A stretch of 64,000 bases of DNA from Ectocarpus siliculosus (GCA_000310025.1 FN649744.1:946041-1010040); one strand, 5' to 3'; shown: positions 1 to 11,711, numbered from the stretch's first letter. Notes: generated by a model not told the origin, from the sequence alone. A program made the numbers and translations.

Positions 1-1180
1 GTTCTACCTGCCTAACCGACCTAACTTATTCCTTCATTGCCTACTACTTGGATCTTTCAAACCATTCTGACAATCGATACATAGTAGTAGAAAAAATTAC
101 ACGACGGGAACTTTGTGCGGCACTCCTTTCACCGAACCTCCTTCGGCGCCACTCCCTCCGCCTCCCTGATAATTGGTGATGACGGCGTGTGCGTGCGTGT
201 TCGGCGTGTATTGTGTTTGTGTCTCGATGTGTGGTTTGTGTGTCTCGCTTGTGAATTATTAGTCAGTTCGACGCGCCTACCAGCCGACAGTCAATCAATC
301 AATCAATCAATGTCAATTATGAAACCGTAGGTTTCATTTGATGTCACGCTCAACTCCCTGGATCGATTTTCGAAGCTCTTGCGACTACTCCCCGACGAAG
401 AGGGTGCCGAAGTCAAAGGACATGTATTCGGAAAGCTCCGCACGAGACGCGGTTCCGATGCCGCCATGTTCGGCACCGTCACTGCTTTTTTTTCCTGCCG
501 ATAAAAAATCGAGCTTCGGAAACCGGTCCAGGGGGTGTGATATCTTTACATTACAACGTACGGTAAGAGGTCAGTCACCAGTTCAGTTTCATTCAACGGG
601 GGGATGAAAAACAAGCGCGAACTACAACAGTGTATATAACTCTTCTCTCTCTCTCTAACGCCAGGAGGAGAGGGTGCAGGAGTTGGATGACACAGCAGCA
701 CAGTGTCCTGCGTCTGGAGCAGAAGACTCGAATAATTAATGATGTGTATACAGAGCCACATTCCGTTCGACTGTGGGTATGTATATCTCGAACGGGTAGT
801 CTTTTCTGTGTCTATCTTCCTAATAATGAGCCGCGGAGCGAGCGACATTTTTCCCTTCGTCCCCAGGAGGGAAAAAAAGGCTCTATTTATCGGCCAAAGT
901 TGCGCCGCGCGATACAGGTGAAAACTTGGTTTCCGGGAAGCCTATTTAGCACACCTTTGGGACCAGAACGAGATCTATAGGGCACCGATTGACGATCTGC
1001 TCGCTTCTGGGGAAGAAGAAAAATAGCGAGCTCTTCTCCACACCGATTTCGTCATGCTCCGAGAGCAGATGGCCGTGCTTCACCGGCATAATATGTAGCC
1101 TATATTCGTAGGAGACTTTGCTCCCCAACCCCGGGTTTTCTACGCGAAAAGGCGTGCACATAAGCGGAGATCGCGCGCGC
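1..1180. other. Intergenic, no gene recognised
   Basis: Several short open frames occur on both strands, but none shows a family motif or a plausible exon chain. A short CT run lies near 640-655. Nothing else is recognisable. Confidence 0.5.
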
Positions 1181-1380
1181 GTGCCAGAGGAGTGGACGCA
1201 GAAGCAGGAGATGTTCCCCACTCTTAGCAAGCTTGTAGTGAAGTACCTGGCTGTTCAGGCGACCTCCGCGGCTTCGGAGCGCCTTTTCTCGGAGGCAGCG
1301 TTGATCATTACCGCCAAGCGCTGTCAACGCCGAGAACTAACATTGTTTTGCTTAGCTCGAACCACATGCTTTTGTAGATT
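1181..1380 (+). pseudogene. hAT transposase C-terminal fragment (broken)
   Basis: The frame from 1181 reads through a block resembling the hAT C-terminal dimerisation domain. It contains LVVKYLAVQATSAASERLFS, the family signature of a kYL-x-aTS-x-x-SERxFS core followed by a basic 'KR' stretch. At about 1319-1324 the similarity moves to another frame, where it continues with LLSSNHMLL and a stop, which resembles the end of the domain. This implies a one-base frameshift. No catalytic part, zinc finger or terminal repeat was found upstream, so only the tail of a dead DNA transposon remains. Confidence 0.7.
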
Positions 1381-1383
1381 TGG

Positions 1384-1901
1384 GGTGTAAATGTGCTGTA
1401 GCAAAGCACATACATTTAGATAATGATCCGTTCGTTGTTTTCATTTTTTGGGCGAAGGGGAAGGAAGGGGCGGTTGTCCCGTAGATCGTGGGTCGCGAAG
1501 AAATCGATAGTCTATATCCGTTTTTTTTTTTTTCAGAGAGCAGTTTGGATGTGTTATGTCTTCTTGTTTTCGTTCAATGAAAAATAATGGTTTCTTTCGC
1601 GGTTATCCATACGCCGGCAGTTAGCAATTAATTGCGATCCTCTTCGCTGTTGTTGAGTCTTTGGCGAGCCTGATGATGACAGCAGCAGGGTCAAGAAGCG
1701 TTGCAACTTGCCACTTACTACATCCATCCGCAGATTCAACGTAAATGATCAATCAACTGGTACAGCTATCTATTGGGTACAGAGTAACGCCGTCAGGTAC
1801 GTACTCCTGCACGCGTGAGCGTGTTGATCTCTTCAGTATAATACCCCAAATATACTCCAAAATATACCTCAAATATATCAGATGTTGGGAATACCCCAAT
1901 A
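1384..1901. other. Intergenic, no gene recognised
   Basis: AT-rich spacer with a T-run near 1522-1533 and repeated 'atacccca/aatata' words near 1840-1900. No coding or RNA signal was seen. Confidence 0.4.
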
Positions 1902-3903
1902 TTGTTGTTGTTGTGGTTGTTGTCTTCACATTAAAAACCGTTCCGTTCTCTCTGCCTAGTACCTCCTTCTGTCCGTACTAGTGTAGCACTTGACGGGATC
2001 GATTCCCGTGGTCACAGGCTAACTTACCCAAAAAAGGTATACAAAAATAAAATGGACCCGAAGGGTCCGCAAGCCAATAAAAGTCAACGACAGATAGTCT
2101 AGGCCGCTCCGCTCGCCTCTCTGCACTCTATGCGAGGTAACCCTAGATTGGAAAAAGATAGAAAAAGTAAAAAGAAAAAGAAAAATAAAGAGAAAGAGAA
2201 AGAGAAAAAGAAAAAGAAAAATAAAGAAAGGAATTGAGCAGATGGAGAGAAGCAAAGGGAAAGAGAAAGACATAGACAGAGAAAGACACACCGTAGCGAC
2301 AAGCAACAAACAAACAAACAGAACAACACAAAACAACACAAGACAAAGCGGGCCACTCGAGCCAGCCCATGCACGTCATCGCTCGCGGGGGGTTGGTGCA
2401 ATGGTGCAGTGCCGGGGGTGGGGGAGGGGGATAAGTCAAGCAAGAGGTTCGTTTCGGCACGGTGTTTCGCGCCACTCGGTCCGCCTCTCTCTTCGCGTTT
2501 CCTGCAGATATATACCCCAATAAATATCCCCTATACATCAATATCCGAACCTGTTGTGAGATTTCCTCAAATATCAGAGAATATCAGTATCTGATTCCAG
2601 CGGGGGGGTATATATCAATATCCATATATATACCCCCCGTAAATTTCTTGATACACAACACTACCTCCCCCTCTTCTGCGGCCACGACTAGCTCGCCGCC
2701 GTCACACATCGGTGTTAAGGAGGACCCGATTCGCAGGGTATCCGTCGATTGACTTTTACCAGAATCGGTATATGGCGTCAGCAGGATACTGGTTCGAATC
2801 TCCTTGGGTGCACATTTTTTCTCCTGACGTGGACATTTTCCCATGGGCACAATGTGTGTCAGTCCTGAGAACACCTCTTGGAATCGATCCTATAAAGAAC
2901 CTTGTGACACTTCCATCGAATTACCCGTCCTGGCCACAAGAGGTTCCCAGTTGAGGGTAAATTCTGTGGGTGGAGAGTGTTAAGGAGGACCCGATTAGTA
3001 GGGTATGCGTCGATTGACTTTTACCAGCAGAATCGGTACACCTTCGCATGTGGCGTCAGCAGGATACTGGTTCGAGTCTCCTTAGGTGCACATTTTTTCA
3101 CCTGACTTGGACATTTCCCCATGTGGACACAACGAAACCACAAGTCAACAACCTATGGGGCGGGAGGGGGGCATGAGACGGACGAGACGGCGAGGGAAGA
3201 AAGCAAACGAGAAGAGACGGACCGAGTGGCACGACACGAGCCGGATTGAATTTCTTTTCGCCAATTCCCCCCCCCCCAACGCTGCACCATTGCACCAACC
3301 CCCCAGTAGTAGTAGTGATTTCGTACCATTACAATGTATCGCTGGTTGGTGGCCATGTTTGCGTGTTTATTTGTTCGTTAGTGGTCTCTCCACCGTGTGC
3401 CTTGTTCTGCCTCATACTTCCTGATATTTTCGGCCTGGTCCCTCTTTGTTCTCGCCCTTTTTCATTTTATTTTCATTTATTTTCCCTTCTCCTTACGGTT
3501 TCCATTTTTATTTTTATTTTTATTTTCCTTTTTTTTCTCTCTTTTTCTGTGCCAGATGGCCTTGTCTCTGCTTAGCTTGCGTTGTGAAGTACCAAGATTG
3601 AACCAAGGGGGTGTACCTCTTTCTCTCCGGCCCATGATAGATAGTGACTGCTAGTCTCAGTTGATACCTCGCATAGCGCGAAGAGGGAGTGGAGGATTCC
3701 AGAATATCTGTCGTTGATTTCTATTGACTTGCGGACCCCTCGGGGCCAGTTTATTTGAGTGTACCTTTTTAGGGTAAGTTAACCTGTGACCAAGGGAGGA
3801 ATCGACCGCGTCGAGTGTTGGATCAATACGGACATACGAAGGTACTGGGTAGAGAGAGATCGGAACGGTTTTTAATGTGAAGACAACAACAACAACAACA
3901 ACA
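1902..3903. repeat. Long inverted repeat, about 2 kb, foldback-type element
   Basis: The outer part of the left arm (about 1902-2098) matches the reverse complement of about 3702-3903 over roughly 195 bp, with scattered substitutions and small indels. Shared landmarks include a GTT-rich start, AAAAACCGTTCC, GTCCGTA, GGTCACAGG and GGGTCCGCAAG. Further inward, the left arm has a purine tract at about 2159-2232 facing a pyrimidine tract at about 3455-3545. A GGTTGGTGCAATGGTGCAG block near 2391 is mirrored near 3285-3303, and GCCACTCGGTCCG near 2470 is mirrored near 3218. The arms are therefore some 600-700 bp with a central loop. No transposase is encoded. This looks like a non-autonomous element with long terminal inverted repeats, but exact ends and target duplications were not resolved. 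Confidence 0.7.
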
Positions 3904-4105
3904 ATGTGTGTCAGTCCTGAGAACACCTCTTGGAATCGATCCTATAAAGAACCTTGTGACACTTCCATCAAATTTACCCGTCCTGGCCACAAGAGGTTCC
4001 CAGTTGAGGGTAAATTCTGTGGGTGGAGAGTGTTAAGGAGGACCCGATTCGCAGGGTATCCGTCGATTGACTTTTTTTACCAGAATCGGTACACCTTCGC
4101 ATCGG
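2713..4105. repeat. Direct repeat units with a tRNA T-arm-like motif
   Basis: A unit beginning TGTTAAGGAGGACCCGATT starts at 2713, 2978 and 4031. The block that starts AATGTGTGTCAGTCCTGAG is at 2851 and 3903 and runs with little change for about 200 bp (2851-3055 against 3903-4105). Copies 2713 and 2978 are 265 bp apart, a tandem arrangement inside the loop of the long inverted repeat. The third copy lies just outside its right arm. The units include GGTTCGAATCTCC (about 2791), which resembles a Pol III B box, but no matching A box is evident. Confidence 0.75.
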
Positions 4106-4212
4106 CCACTAAATGCATGCATGCATCTCAACCATGGGATGAAAATAAGTCTCTCTCACGTTCTAAGCGTGACCCGGATGCATCGGCTTGTTTGTAGTAC
4201 AATACTAGTAGT

Positions 4213-4372
4213 GAGGTCCCTGTTTAGTGCCGGGGTGCGCCCGCACTAAACCGGACACCGGCACTATTCAAAGTACAGAACGACTTGGTATTCCAGTGTG
4301 TGCGAGCCGAAAACACCGGCACTATACCGGCAACGAGCACTACATTCAAAACCGGCATTAAACAGGGACCTC
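4213..4372. mobile_element. MITE-like element, about 160 bp
   Basis: The ends form terminal inverted repeats of about 21 bp: GAGGTCCCTGTTTAGTGCCGG at 4213-4233 and its near-perfect complement at 4352-4372, with one mismatch. The interior has CACCGGCACTATTCAAAGTACAGAA, whose core also occurs in reverse orientation near 10088-10110. There is no coding capacity. Target-site duplication was not clear. Confidence 0.65.
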
Positions 4373-4477
4373 TACTGTAAGATGCTGCAGGTAGGGTTTG
4401 TGGGACCTTGTGGCCTTGTTCTGTCGAACTGAGATGTGTTTACGACGTGCTGAGACGCATTTTATTTAGACGCGCAT

Positions 4478-5305
4478 AGGCTGACTCTTATAGCTCCCGA
4501 AAGTTGGCCCGACGGATTTTTTTGGACGGGCATACATGAATTTACCCCCGGTCGCCCCGGTGGTCTAGTTGGTAGCCTCGTAACCTTCTAGAGGTCAGGT
4601 CAGGGGTTCGAATCCCGGCGTAGGCGAGCTTTTCTTGCAAAGTGAGTTTTTCTCTCGCTTCCGCTCCTGGCCAAGTGGATAGCGCTAGTTCGTGTGTACA
4701 CAGAGGGAAGAGAGTGCTGAACTCTTCTCGCATTAAAAATTGAAGGCGAAGTACCGCAGGAGGGGAGGGTAGAGAGAGGCTCTTCTGTGTGACCACGGGT
4801 TGGAATAAACGGCACTAGTAGTAGTGCTGTGGGCGCTGATTTGAAGTGAAGAACAAAAAAATAAAAATACCCCCCCCCCATGATTTCGACCAAGAGACAG
4901 ACCTCTCACCACATCATCACCACAGAGTTCTCCCTCCATGATTGTCGGGTCGTCACCAGAACTTGAAGGCTGTACGCACCACACCTGTAGACGTCTTTGA
5001 AGCTAGTGGTGACTGCTGTGGGGTCTGTGTGTGCTGAGAAATATCAATCCATGTGAGCAAAAAAAAGTAAGAATCCGTTTGGAGAATCCGTCGAGGATTC
5101 TATACGATAGTTTGGCCTTCCAAAGACGCCTACAGGTGTGGTGCGTATAGCCTTCAAGTTCTGGTGACGACCCGACAATCATGGAGGGAGAACTCTGTGG
5201 TGATGTGGTGAGAGGTCTGTCTCTTGGTCGAAATCAGGGGGGGGGGAGTATGCCCGTCCAAAAAAATCCGTCGGGCCAACTTTCGGGAGCCATAAGAGTC
5301 AGCCT
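4478..5305. mobile_element. Foldback element interrupted by a SINE
   Basis: The right arm (about 5113-5304) is the reverse complement of two separated left-arm pieces. The piece at 4478-4532 pairs with 5250-5304, and the piece at about 4880-4998 pairs with about 5117-5238. Pairing is nearly perfect apart from a 3-bp indel and a few substitutions. The left arm is split by the SINE at 4552-4868, while the right arm is continuous, so the SINE came later. The loop is roughly 4999-5112. No open frame of interest was seen. Confidence 0.8.
4552..4868 (+). mobile_element. tRNA-derived SINE, copy 1
   Basis: The head has an A-box-like TGGTCTAGTTGG at 4561-4572 and a canonical B box GGTTCGAATCC at 4605-4615, spaced as in a tRNA gene. 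A second A-box-like TGGCCAAGTGG lies at 4668-4678. The body runs to an A-rich tail at about 4855-4868. The element is identical to 15772-16038 through the first ~265 bp, then differs by a 6-bp AGT-repeat indel and one substitution. This indicates recent Pol III-driven retrotransposition. Target-site duplications were not securely identified. Confidence 0.85.
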
Positions 5306-7068
5306 TAGACGAACGAACACAAGAAGAAGACGCGCCACGACGAATACAACATGACAAGACCCCAAGACGAATACAAGACGTACGTGCTAAGACGAACCAG
5401 AGATAGATGATGATAGATGCGTTCAGACGTGAACGATGCATTACGACGAACGAACCACAAAAAATTCGCCTGCGGCGGGGGCTAAGAAAAATTATAAGAA
5501 GCAGCTAAACCGGTTTTTGATCACATACCTTATCATCCGAGAGTCTCGCGGCACGCGGTGTGCGCTGATGTGCCGGCAGACTTGTTTCCGGAAATCAGAC
5601 TTTTTTGGTTCTCTCGGGTCTCCGGTCTCCGGTCTCGGGTCCCTGCCTGTGGTCTTAAAGCGGGTTCTAGACTACATATATATACATACATGATGATGAT
5701 GAAAAGGCTGCCTGCTCCCAGAGCCCAGAGCTCCTCACCGAAAACTCACACAGAGAGCATGACACACGGCAGTCAGTCTACTCCGCGCGCAACCCTCTTC
5801 TCAGCCAACTCTCAGCATATGCCTATACCTCCCACGACTCTCAGTCTCTATAGCGCGGAGCAGAGGCGCCCCCAAGCATTTATCATACATACGTACATAT
5901 ATGCATGTTTTCATGTATCTACATATCTCTTCTTTGGTTGACAACTCCACGAGTTCACGAACGAGCTACAATGTATGGTACCTGCCAAGTTTGTAAGCTA
6001 CCGTTGTACCAGTACATGTACGCGGGGTCCGCTGCATGAAGGCAGTGTTTCTTCCATGCATACTGGAAGTTCCGCGCAGCTTGCCGGGTGAGTTCTTCTT
6101 TCTTCTCTCTTGAAAGCAGTACAAGTATACTTATTTCTTCGTCGGGTAGAGGCATACATAAGCAACGTACTTACATATATATACAGCAGTAGTGAGTCAC
6201 ACGCCAACCGAGACATCGCCAACTATTTAGAGAATGAGCGTCGTCGGTAAAACAACAACAACAGCACAACAACAGTCAGTGTAGGAAAGCTAGAGAGGCC
6301 TAGACTAGGTCTTGGGAGAAGGTGTTGAGTAACACCATCCTTGCAAAAAACGGATAGCCTGTGAGCCTGTGTGCTTCAAGTACAGCAGTACGTAACGAAA
6401 CACTACCCGTTCGAAATACATAGCTTACCTACCCCACGCAGCAGTCGAAATGGATGGTTCCTTGCTCCGCTCTCCCACAACAAATAACAACGGGGACCTG
6501 CATGACATCAGCCCTCACCTACCTACTCTGAGTCGTCACACCATACATTGTAGAAAAGAGAAAAAACATCCGCGCTTCGTGTGTCACCAAGTTACCCGCG
6601 GGCTAGACCTCTGCCCCTTCGTAGTTCGTCGGAATCAACGGAAATGGGAAATAAGCAGGCGCATATATGCATCAGATCAGCAGATATTCGTAGCCGCCAG
6701 CCCCAAAGTGCACAACTCTCCGCGCCGCGGAGATGCGCCAGTACCCTACCAGTCAACAGGGGGTACAAAGTTCTGTGATCGGTGATTGGCCCACAGGTTT
6801 TGTTCTGCCAGTCTTCAAGACTCAAATGTTCAAATTTTCGATTTTTTCATGGAAAAAAAAAAAGTAAAATTTGGCACGACAGACCCTACAGCGGAAGAAG
6901 CAGTGGCGTTGACGGTCCCGCGAAGGAGGGGAGGGGTTTACACACGGAGTACAGCAGCAGTTATATCCACCGACGGCGAGAGAGATAGATAAGCACAGGC
7001 ACACAGGAAGGAGCTGGCGTGCACGGCACAGCGGGGATCGAGACGTGACCAGCAGGAGCCATCACACC
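5306..7068. other. Intergenic, no gene recognised
   Basis: No exon-like frame with family similarity was found. Small AT-rich palindromic words, such as ATACATACATGATGATG near 5684, are present. The sequence may include the promoter and upstream leader of the gene that starts at 7195. Confidence 0.4.
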
Positions 7069-7140
7069 CAGCAGCAGCAGCAGCAGTAGCAGCAGCAACA
7101 ATCGCCAACAACAGCAGCATCAGCAGAGGCAGCAGCAGTG
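7069..7140. repeat. CAG-rich low-complexity tract upstream of start codon
   Basis: Imperfect (CAG)n interspersed with CAA and TAG lies 55-125 bp before the first in-frame ATG of the oxygenase-like gene. The TAG interruptions close the frame, so it probably lies in the 5' untranslated leader. Confidence 0.6.
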
Positions 7141-7194
7141 CGGAGCGACTCATCGTTCACAACACTTGCTGTGGTGCTGCTGGTTGACCCTTTC

Positions 7195-7662
7195 ATGAGT
7201 GGGGACGGCGTCAACAGAGAAGACGATGGCCTTCCCCCGCCGCAAGACGCGCAGGCTGTTGTGCAGGCTTCTTCGGCCTCGGAACGACGGCGCCGCCCGC
7301 AGCGGGCGAGCAACCCCGCCAGGCTACGGCTCAGCGAGCTGCTGTCGAACAACTTGGTCTCCGCCGGAAAATACGCGACGGGGAGGACCATCGACCCCCG
7401 CAAGCCGGACCCATCCATGCCGCAAGCCTGCATGCCGAGAATAAAGCACAAGGCGATGTCCGCCTCCCTGACGCTTCCCCTGGGCAAGCGGCAGGCCGAG
7501 AGGCTGAAGGCGGCCCAGGTCAACGCCGGCCAGGAGCGGGACGTCAACGTGGACGGAGTCCCAGAGACGAGGCTTCCCTGGGCGGTGCGGCCGGATGTTG
7601 ATTTCAAAATCGTGAACCACAAGGCGTGGTCCACCGGAGTCGTGGCCCCCGTGGTTGCACAG
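7195..7662 (+). CDS. Oxygenase-like gene, exon 1 (N-terminal region)
   Basis: 156 codons from ATG 7195 to a donor CAG|GTATGC after 7662. A low-complexity start (residues 1-40, rich in Arg and Ala) is followed by a block resembling the family's entry segment. That block includes LPLGKRQAERLKAA, a 'V-D-G-V-P-E-T' stretch, and WAVRPDVDFKIVNHKAW. In relatives this region precedes the beta-helix core. It ends in phase 0, which matches exon 2. Confidence 0.7.
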
Positions 7663-10600
7663 GTATGCATGTCCGGTGGGGGGCGGGGGTCGTCGAGATC
7701 GGTGTGTGTTTTTGCGCAGAGTCCCCTCGCGCTTTTTGTGGGGCATGATGCAATCATCGGGGGCAGGCACGCAAAGATGGCAGCAGATGATTCGAACATC
7801 GTCGGGGTCTCGATGGCTGCTGGAAATTGTGAAATTGTGTTGGGGACCAAGTTGAGACCCACATGAGCCTCGTCTCTCCACCTCCACACTGGATGGTTTC
7901 CCACAGCATGGTGGAGTACAACAGTCGCAGACTACTGCTGCGTGTGGAATGCTCTTAACGGCCGGTGTTGGGGGTCGCGGGAGCTTTTTCAAGCGGGGAG
8001 CAAAGCAAGCGTCGAAACAGCAGGCTTACCAACCATCCTCTCGGAATCACAATTTGTTGGTGATAGGCTGTAACTTACGTAGGCCTCCATGTGCTATTTA
8101 TGTTCCATGTTCCATTCGTTGTAGACTGACTGGTATACGCCGTTCTACGGCAGCAGCACTGATGCAGTGACGACCCACCCGACCAACTCACACCACATGC
8201 ACGGACGGGTAGTCCAGCACTTAAGGCGGGTGTCGGGGGGTGAGAACAGCGGTAAGGTCTAACTCACGTACTACATGCACCACAAGAGACGCCTGGCTGG
8301 TGTTTTCTCCGCGTCGTATCTGGGCTGATGTTTTCTTCACCGCCGGAGGAATCGTGTTAGTCCGCTCAGCGCACCTGTTGTCAGAGAAAAGAGAGCTCTA
8401 CAATTTCATGGCTACGATTGCGCTGCCATGTTTTAAATACTGCTGTACGTACATAACCGACGGCTTCTCCCCGATATTTTTACGTTGACCCAGAGAGAAC
8501 AACAGCAGTGGATGTAGAATGGTGTATAATGTTTTTTGTCGTTGACCCAGTTGGTTCACCCTGCAGAGAACCACAGCAGTAGAGAACTACAGGTGACGTT
8601 CTGTAAAATGTAGTATATCTTCCTAACTATCAGATGCTTCTGTTCTAATCTCAGCGTATGGGCTTAAAACAAACGGAAAGCCCAATTTTCAGCCGGTCTT
8701 CCTCCACTGACTGAACAGACTTCAGCACATCCCTCTCGACTCCTACAGTTTGTGTATGTTGTATCTCGAACGGGTACTCTTTGTATTTTCTCAAAATGTG
8801 TTCCCTGCAGACGTTTTTGTGCTTACATATGTAGCACCAGCTGGTACATATCACTGGTATAGATAGACCAGCAGTGACATACTCGAAATAAGCCCAGAAC
8901 CCAGCCGTTTTCCTCCACTCACTGCTGCAAGACTCAACACATGTTCTTGGCTACTTGTTGCACTTTTTCAAACGAGTACTTGCAGTATTTCTGTGATCAT
9001 GTATTCTCCCTAAAAAATGCATACTGCGACACAGATAACACAAGCACAAGGGGCAACGAACGCTACCCCCCACAATCATCTCATCCCGTGGCAATATTGT
9101 TGCTGGCGAACATGAGCCCAACACATGAATTGCTCCGATCTAGTTACTGCTGTACTCAACCAAATGTATGCGAACCATACATGTGCACCACGCAAAAGTT
9201 TACATACATACCCCCCACTGCCACGGGTTCCCCAAAAAATTATCCCACACACCTAGCCCCCCTCCCCACGGGATACAGCCGCAAAATATTTTTGGCAATC
9301 AGGCCGCATAAATTTATGGGGGGCACATCGTGTGCTACTAAGGCCCTGTTTCAACGCGATTTCACCCGAAAGGAGGCCCTGAATTTCCAAAGTGGGGAAA
9401 CGACACAACAGGGTATGCCCAGGTCGAAATGAACACAGGTGATTAGTCAACGCCCACTTTCACCCCGCTGCGTCCTGTTGTAAAAAGCGCGGGGTATACC
9501 CTGCCGTGGCTACTTCTCCAGAATTGTACCCTGATTTCGGGAATGTACCCTCGGACCTGACGGGAAATGAGGCCCTTTCATGAACCATATCTTCCGCCGT
9601 AATCCTCTGTTGTTGTTTTCACATGATAAACCGTCCCGATTTCTCTATTGTACCCAGTACCTTCATCTGTCCGTACTGATCAAACACTTGGCCGATCCAT
9701 GCCCGCGGTCACAGGCAAACTTACCCTGTACCATGAGGTGCACTCAAATAAAATGGGCCCGAAGGGTACATTTCCGAAACCAGGGTACAATACTGGAGAA
9801 ACGTTGCCGCGTATACCCACACTTTTTACGACGCGGCGGGGTGAAAGTTGGGGTTGACCAATCATCTGGGTCCGTTTCACGCTGCCGAATACTACGTACC
9901 CTGCTGAGTCGCTTTTCGACCAGGGTATGCCCTGTTGTGTCGTTTCCCCGACCAAAGTTGGGGGGGGGGGCACCGGGGGACAGACGGTGATTGGTCAACA
10001 GGGAAATACACCCTCAACAACGCCGGTTGAATAACACCGGTGGCCACGTGTAGCTCCCGTGAAATTCCTGGGCACAGACTGAGCCATTCTGTACTTTGAA
10101 TAGCGCCGAAACCTTAGAATAGCACCGGTCGCTTCACCGGGCACATACCGTCGTTGTTGAGGGCCCATCACGGCTGTACTTGTGTCCATACCAAGGCTCT
10201 TGCTGTTCAACGGCCAGCAAATATTCTTCGCTCGGATCGTACCTTGTCCTACTCTTTTTGGAAAGTGTCCCATGTTTCCCTCCAGGGCATGAGGAGATAA
10301 CCCGTCCTAAGGGGCACGATTGACGATCACTGTTGTAGCTGTTCAGGGCGTGGGTGGTTCTCGAACAGCCTGAACGATTGAGAAAAGCCGCCGCGCTTCC
10401 CCCCGTGTGCCCTCCTGCACCGCTACAGGTCAAGGAGGCGCTGGGGTTCGGGGAGTGGGAGGTGGAGGCGTCCCTGAGCGAGATGCTTCTTTGCGAGGAA
10501 GACTGCTTCTATAGGTGGGGGTCGCAACAGCGCTGAGATAATTTTTTGTTTTTCGGTTCCGATGTCGAAAGTGATCTATGTCGCGTTGCTCCCCCCTTTT

Positions 10601-11542
10601 GTTTTCATTCCTGTCAGGCGACCCTGTTGCTTTTTTTTTTCGTTCAATGTATTTGCCTCAGCTCACCGCAGTTTCTACCTATGGTATGGTTACAGTGCTT
10701 TTCCTCTCAGAGCGAAGAGCTCCGATAAGGGTCCACGCAGATGGGGACAAGTTCTGTGCATTGGGTGTTTTCGGTTTTCTGTCCGGGGAACGAAGCGCTT
10801 CTTATTGGGATCTCCCCGGTGTTATTACAAGGATACATGGGACACCTGTTGGGCGTGCTGAGATGTATGTGCTTTGTCCGATCTTCCACCAAAGGGAATC
10901 ACTGGCAAACTTGCTTCGGTCGCCTGCCTCTTTGCGACTGTCCCCTATCGTTTTGGCTGTGGGGACACCCCTCAACTGTTTCTCATTCATGGTACTACTC
11001 CTCCTCCCTCCCCACCGCTCGCTCTCTTGATCTCGAAACACACATACGGCAAAAACAACGACTCAAAAATCCAGCGAGGGCCGTGAGTGCGACGAGTCAC
11101 CGGGGGTCTTCGCGACGCTCATGTTTCAGATGACCTCCGTAGTGCAAGGAGGCGTGTTTACGGTATTCGACCCGTCATCATCGCCACCGGAATCATCTCG
11201 ATCCCCATTGGCCGACGCTGGGAATGGTTCTATCGCGTCCGAGGATGACGGCAAGGGTGGGCGTAGCATTTCTTTTTCAGGTGGGTTGGAAGTGGACAAG
11301 AGTTGCTGCTCACAGGAGTAGACAGGGTGTGTTGTGACTGCCGCTGCTCTATGTAGAGCGGAACGTGTCCGACATGAATCAAGAAGTACTTCCTCAAGAT
11401 ACTAAATTGCTAGTTCGTGTTTGACGGTACTTTACCGTGCACTACTATGCCAATCTCTGCTTGCCTTTCGCCTGTGTTCGCAACTTGTAGTGCTTGACAG
11501 CAGTGTGTTCACTACAAATGTATGTGCAAAATGCGTCTTGGA

Positions 11543-11576
<34 letters not shown>

Positions 11577-11677
11577 CTTCTTTAACCTTTGTCTTGTGGT
11601 TGTCCTTTGGAGAGGCTGACTGACTTGCAACGTCAGACGGACACAGCAGTAGCGCGGTCGATAAGCATCACACGCAT

Positions 11678-11711
<34 letters not shown>

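Larger units (their letters stand above)
7663..10428 (+). other. Intron 1 of the oxygenase-like gene, repeat-loaded
   Basis: About 2.8 kb between coherent exons. It contains a degenerate direct repeat (CCAGCCG/TCAGCCG followed by TTTTCCTCCACT/TCTTCCTCCACTGACTG; about 8690 and 8900), a hairpin element (9387-9958) and a second small inverted-repeat element (10011-10163). No convincing extra exon was found. Confidence 0.6.

Noticed and set aside
2019-2541. Minus-strand frames rich in Phe/Leu/Ser
   Set aside because: They come from the purine/pyrimidine low-complexity tract in the inverted repeat.
4552-4625. A functional tRNA gene
   Set aside because: A and B boxes are present, but the sequence repeats at 15772 with a long body and an A tail, and I could not fold a full cloverleaf. 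It is a SINE head.
7062-7904. Open frame of 280 codons on the minus strand
   Set aside because: It overlaps exon 1 of the oxygenase-like gene in antisense, and its composition mirrors the CAG-rich leader. The plus-strand frame has the conserved block and correct splice phase.
10578-11030. Open frame containing HADGDK as the missing HxD exon
   Set aside because: It has no fitting acceptor or phase, and the framework residues after it do not match. Exon 11075-11280 aligns without gaps instead.
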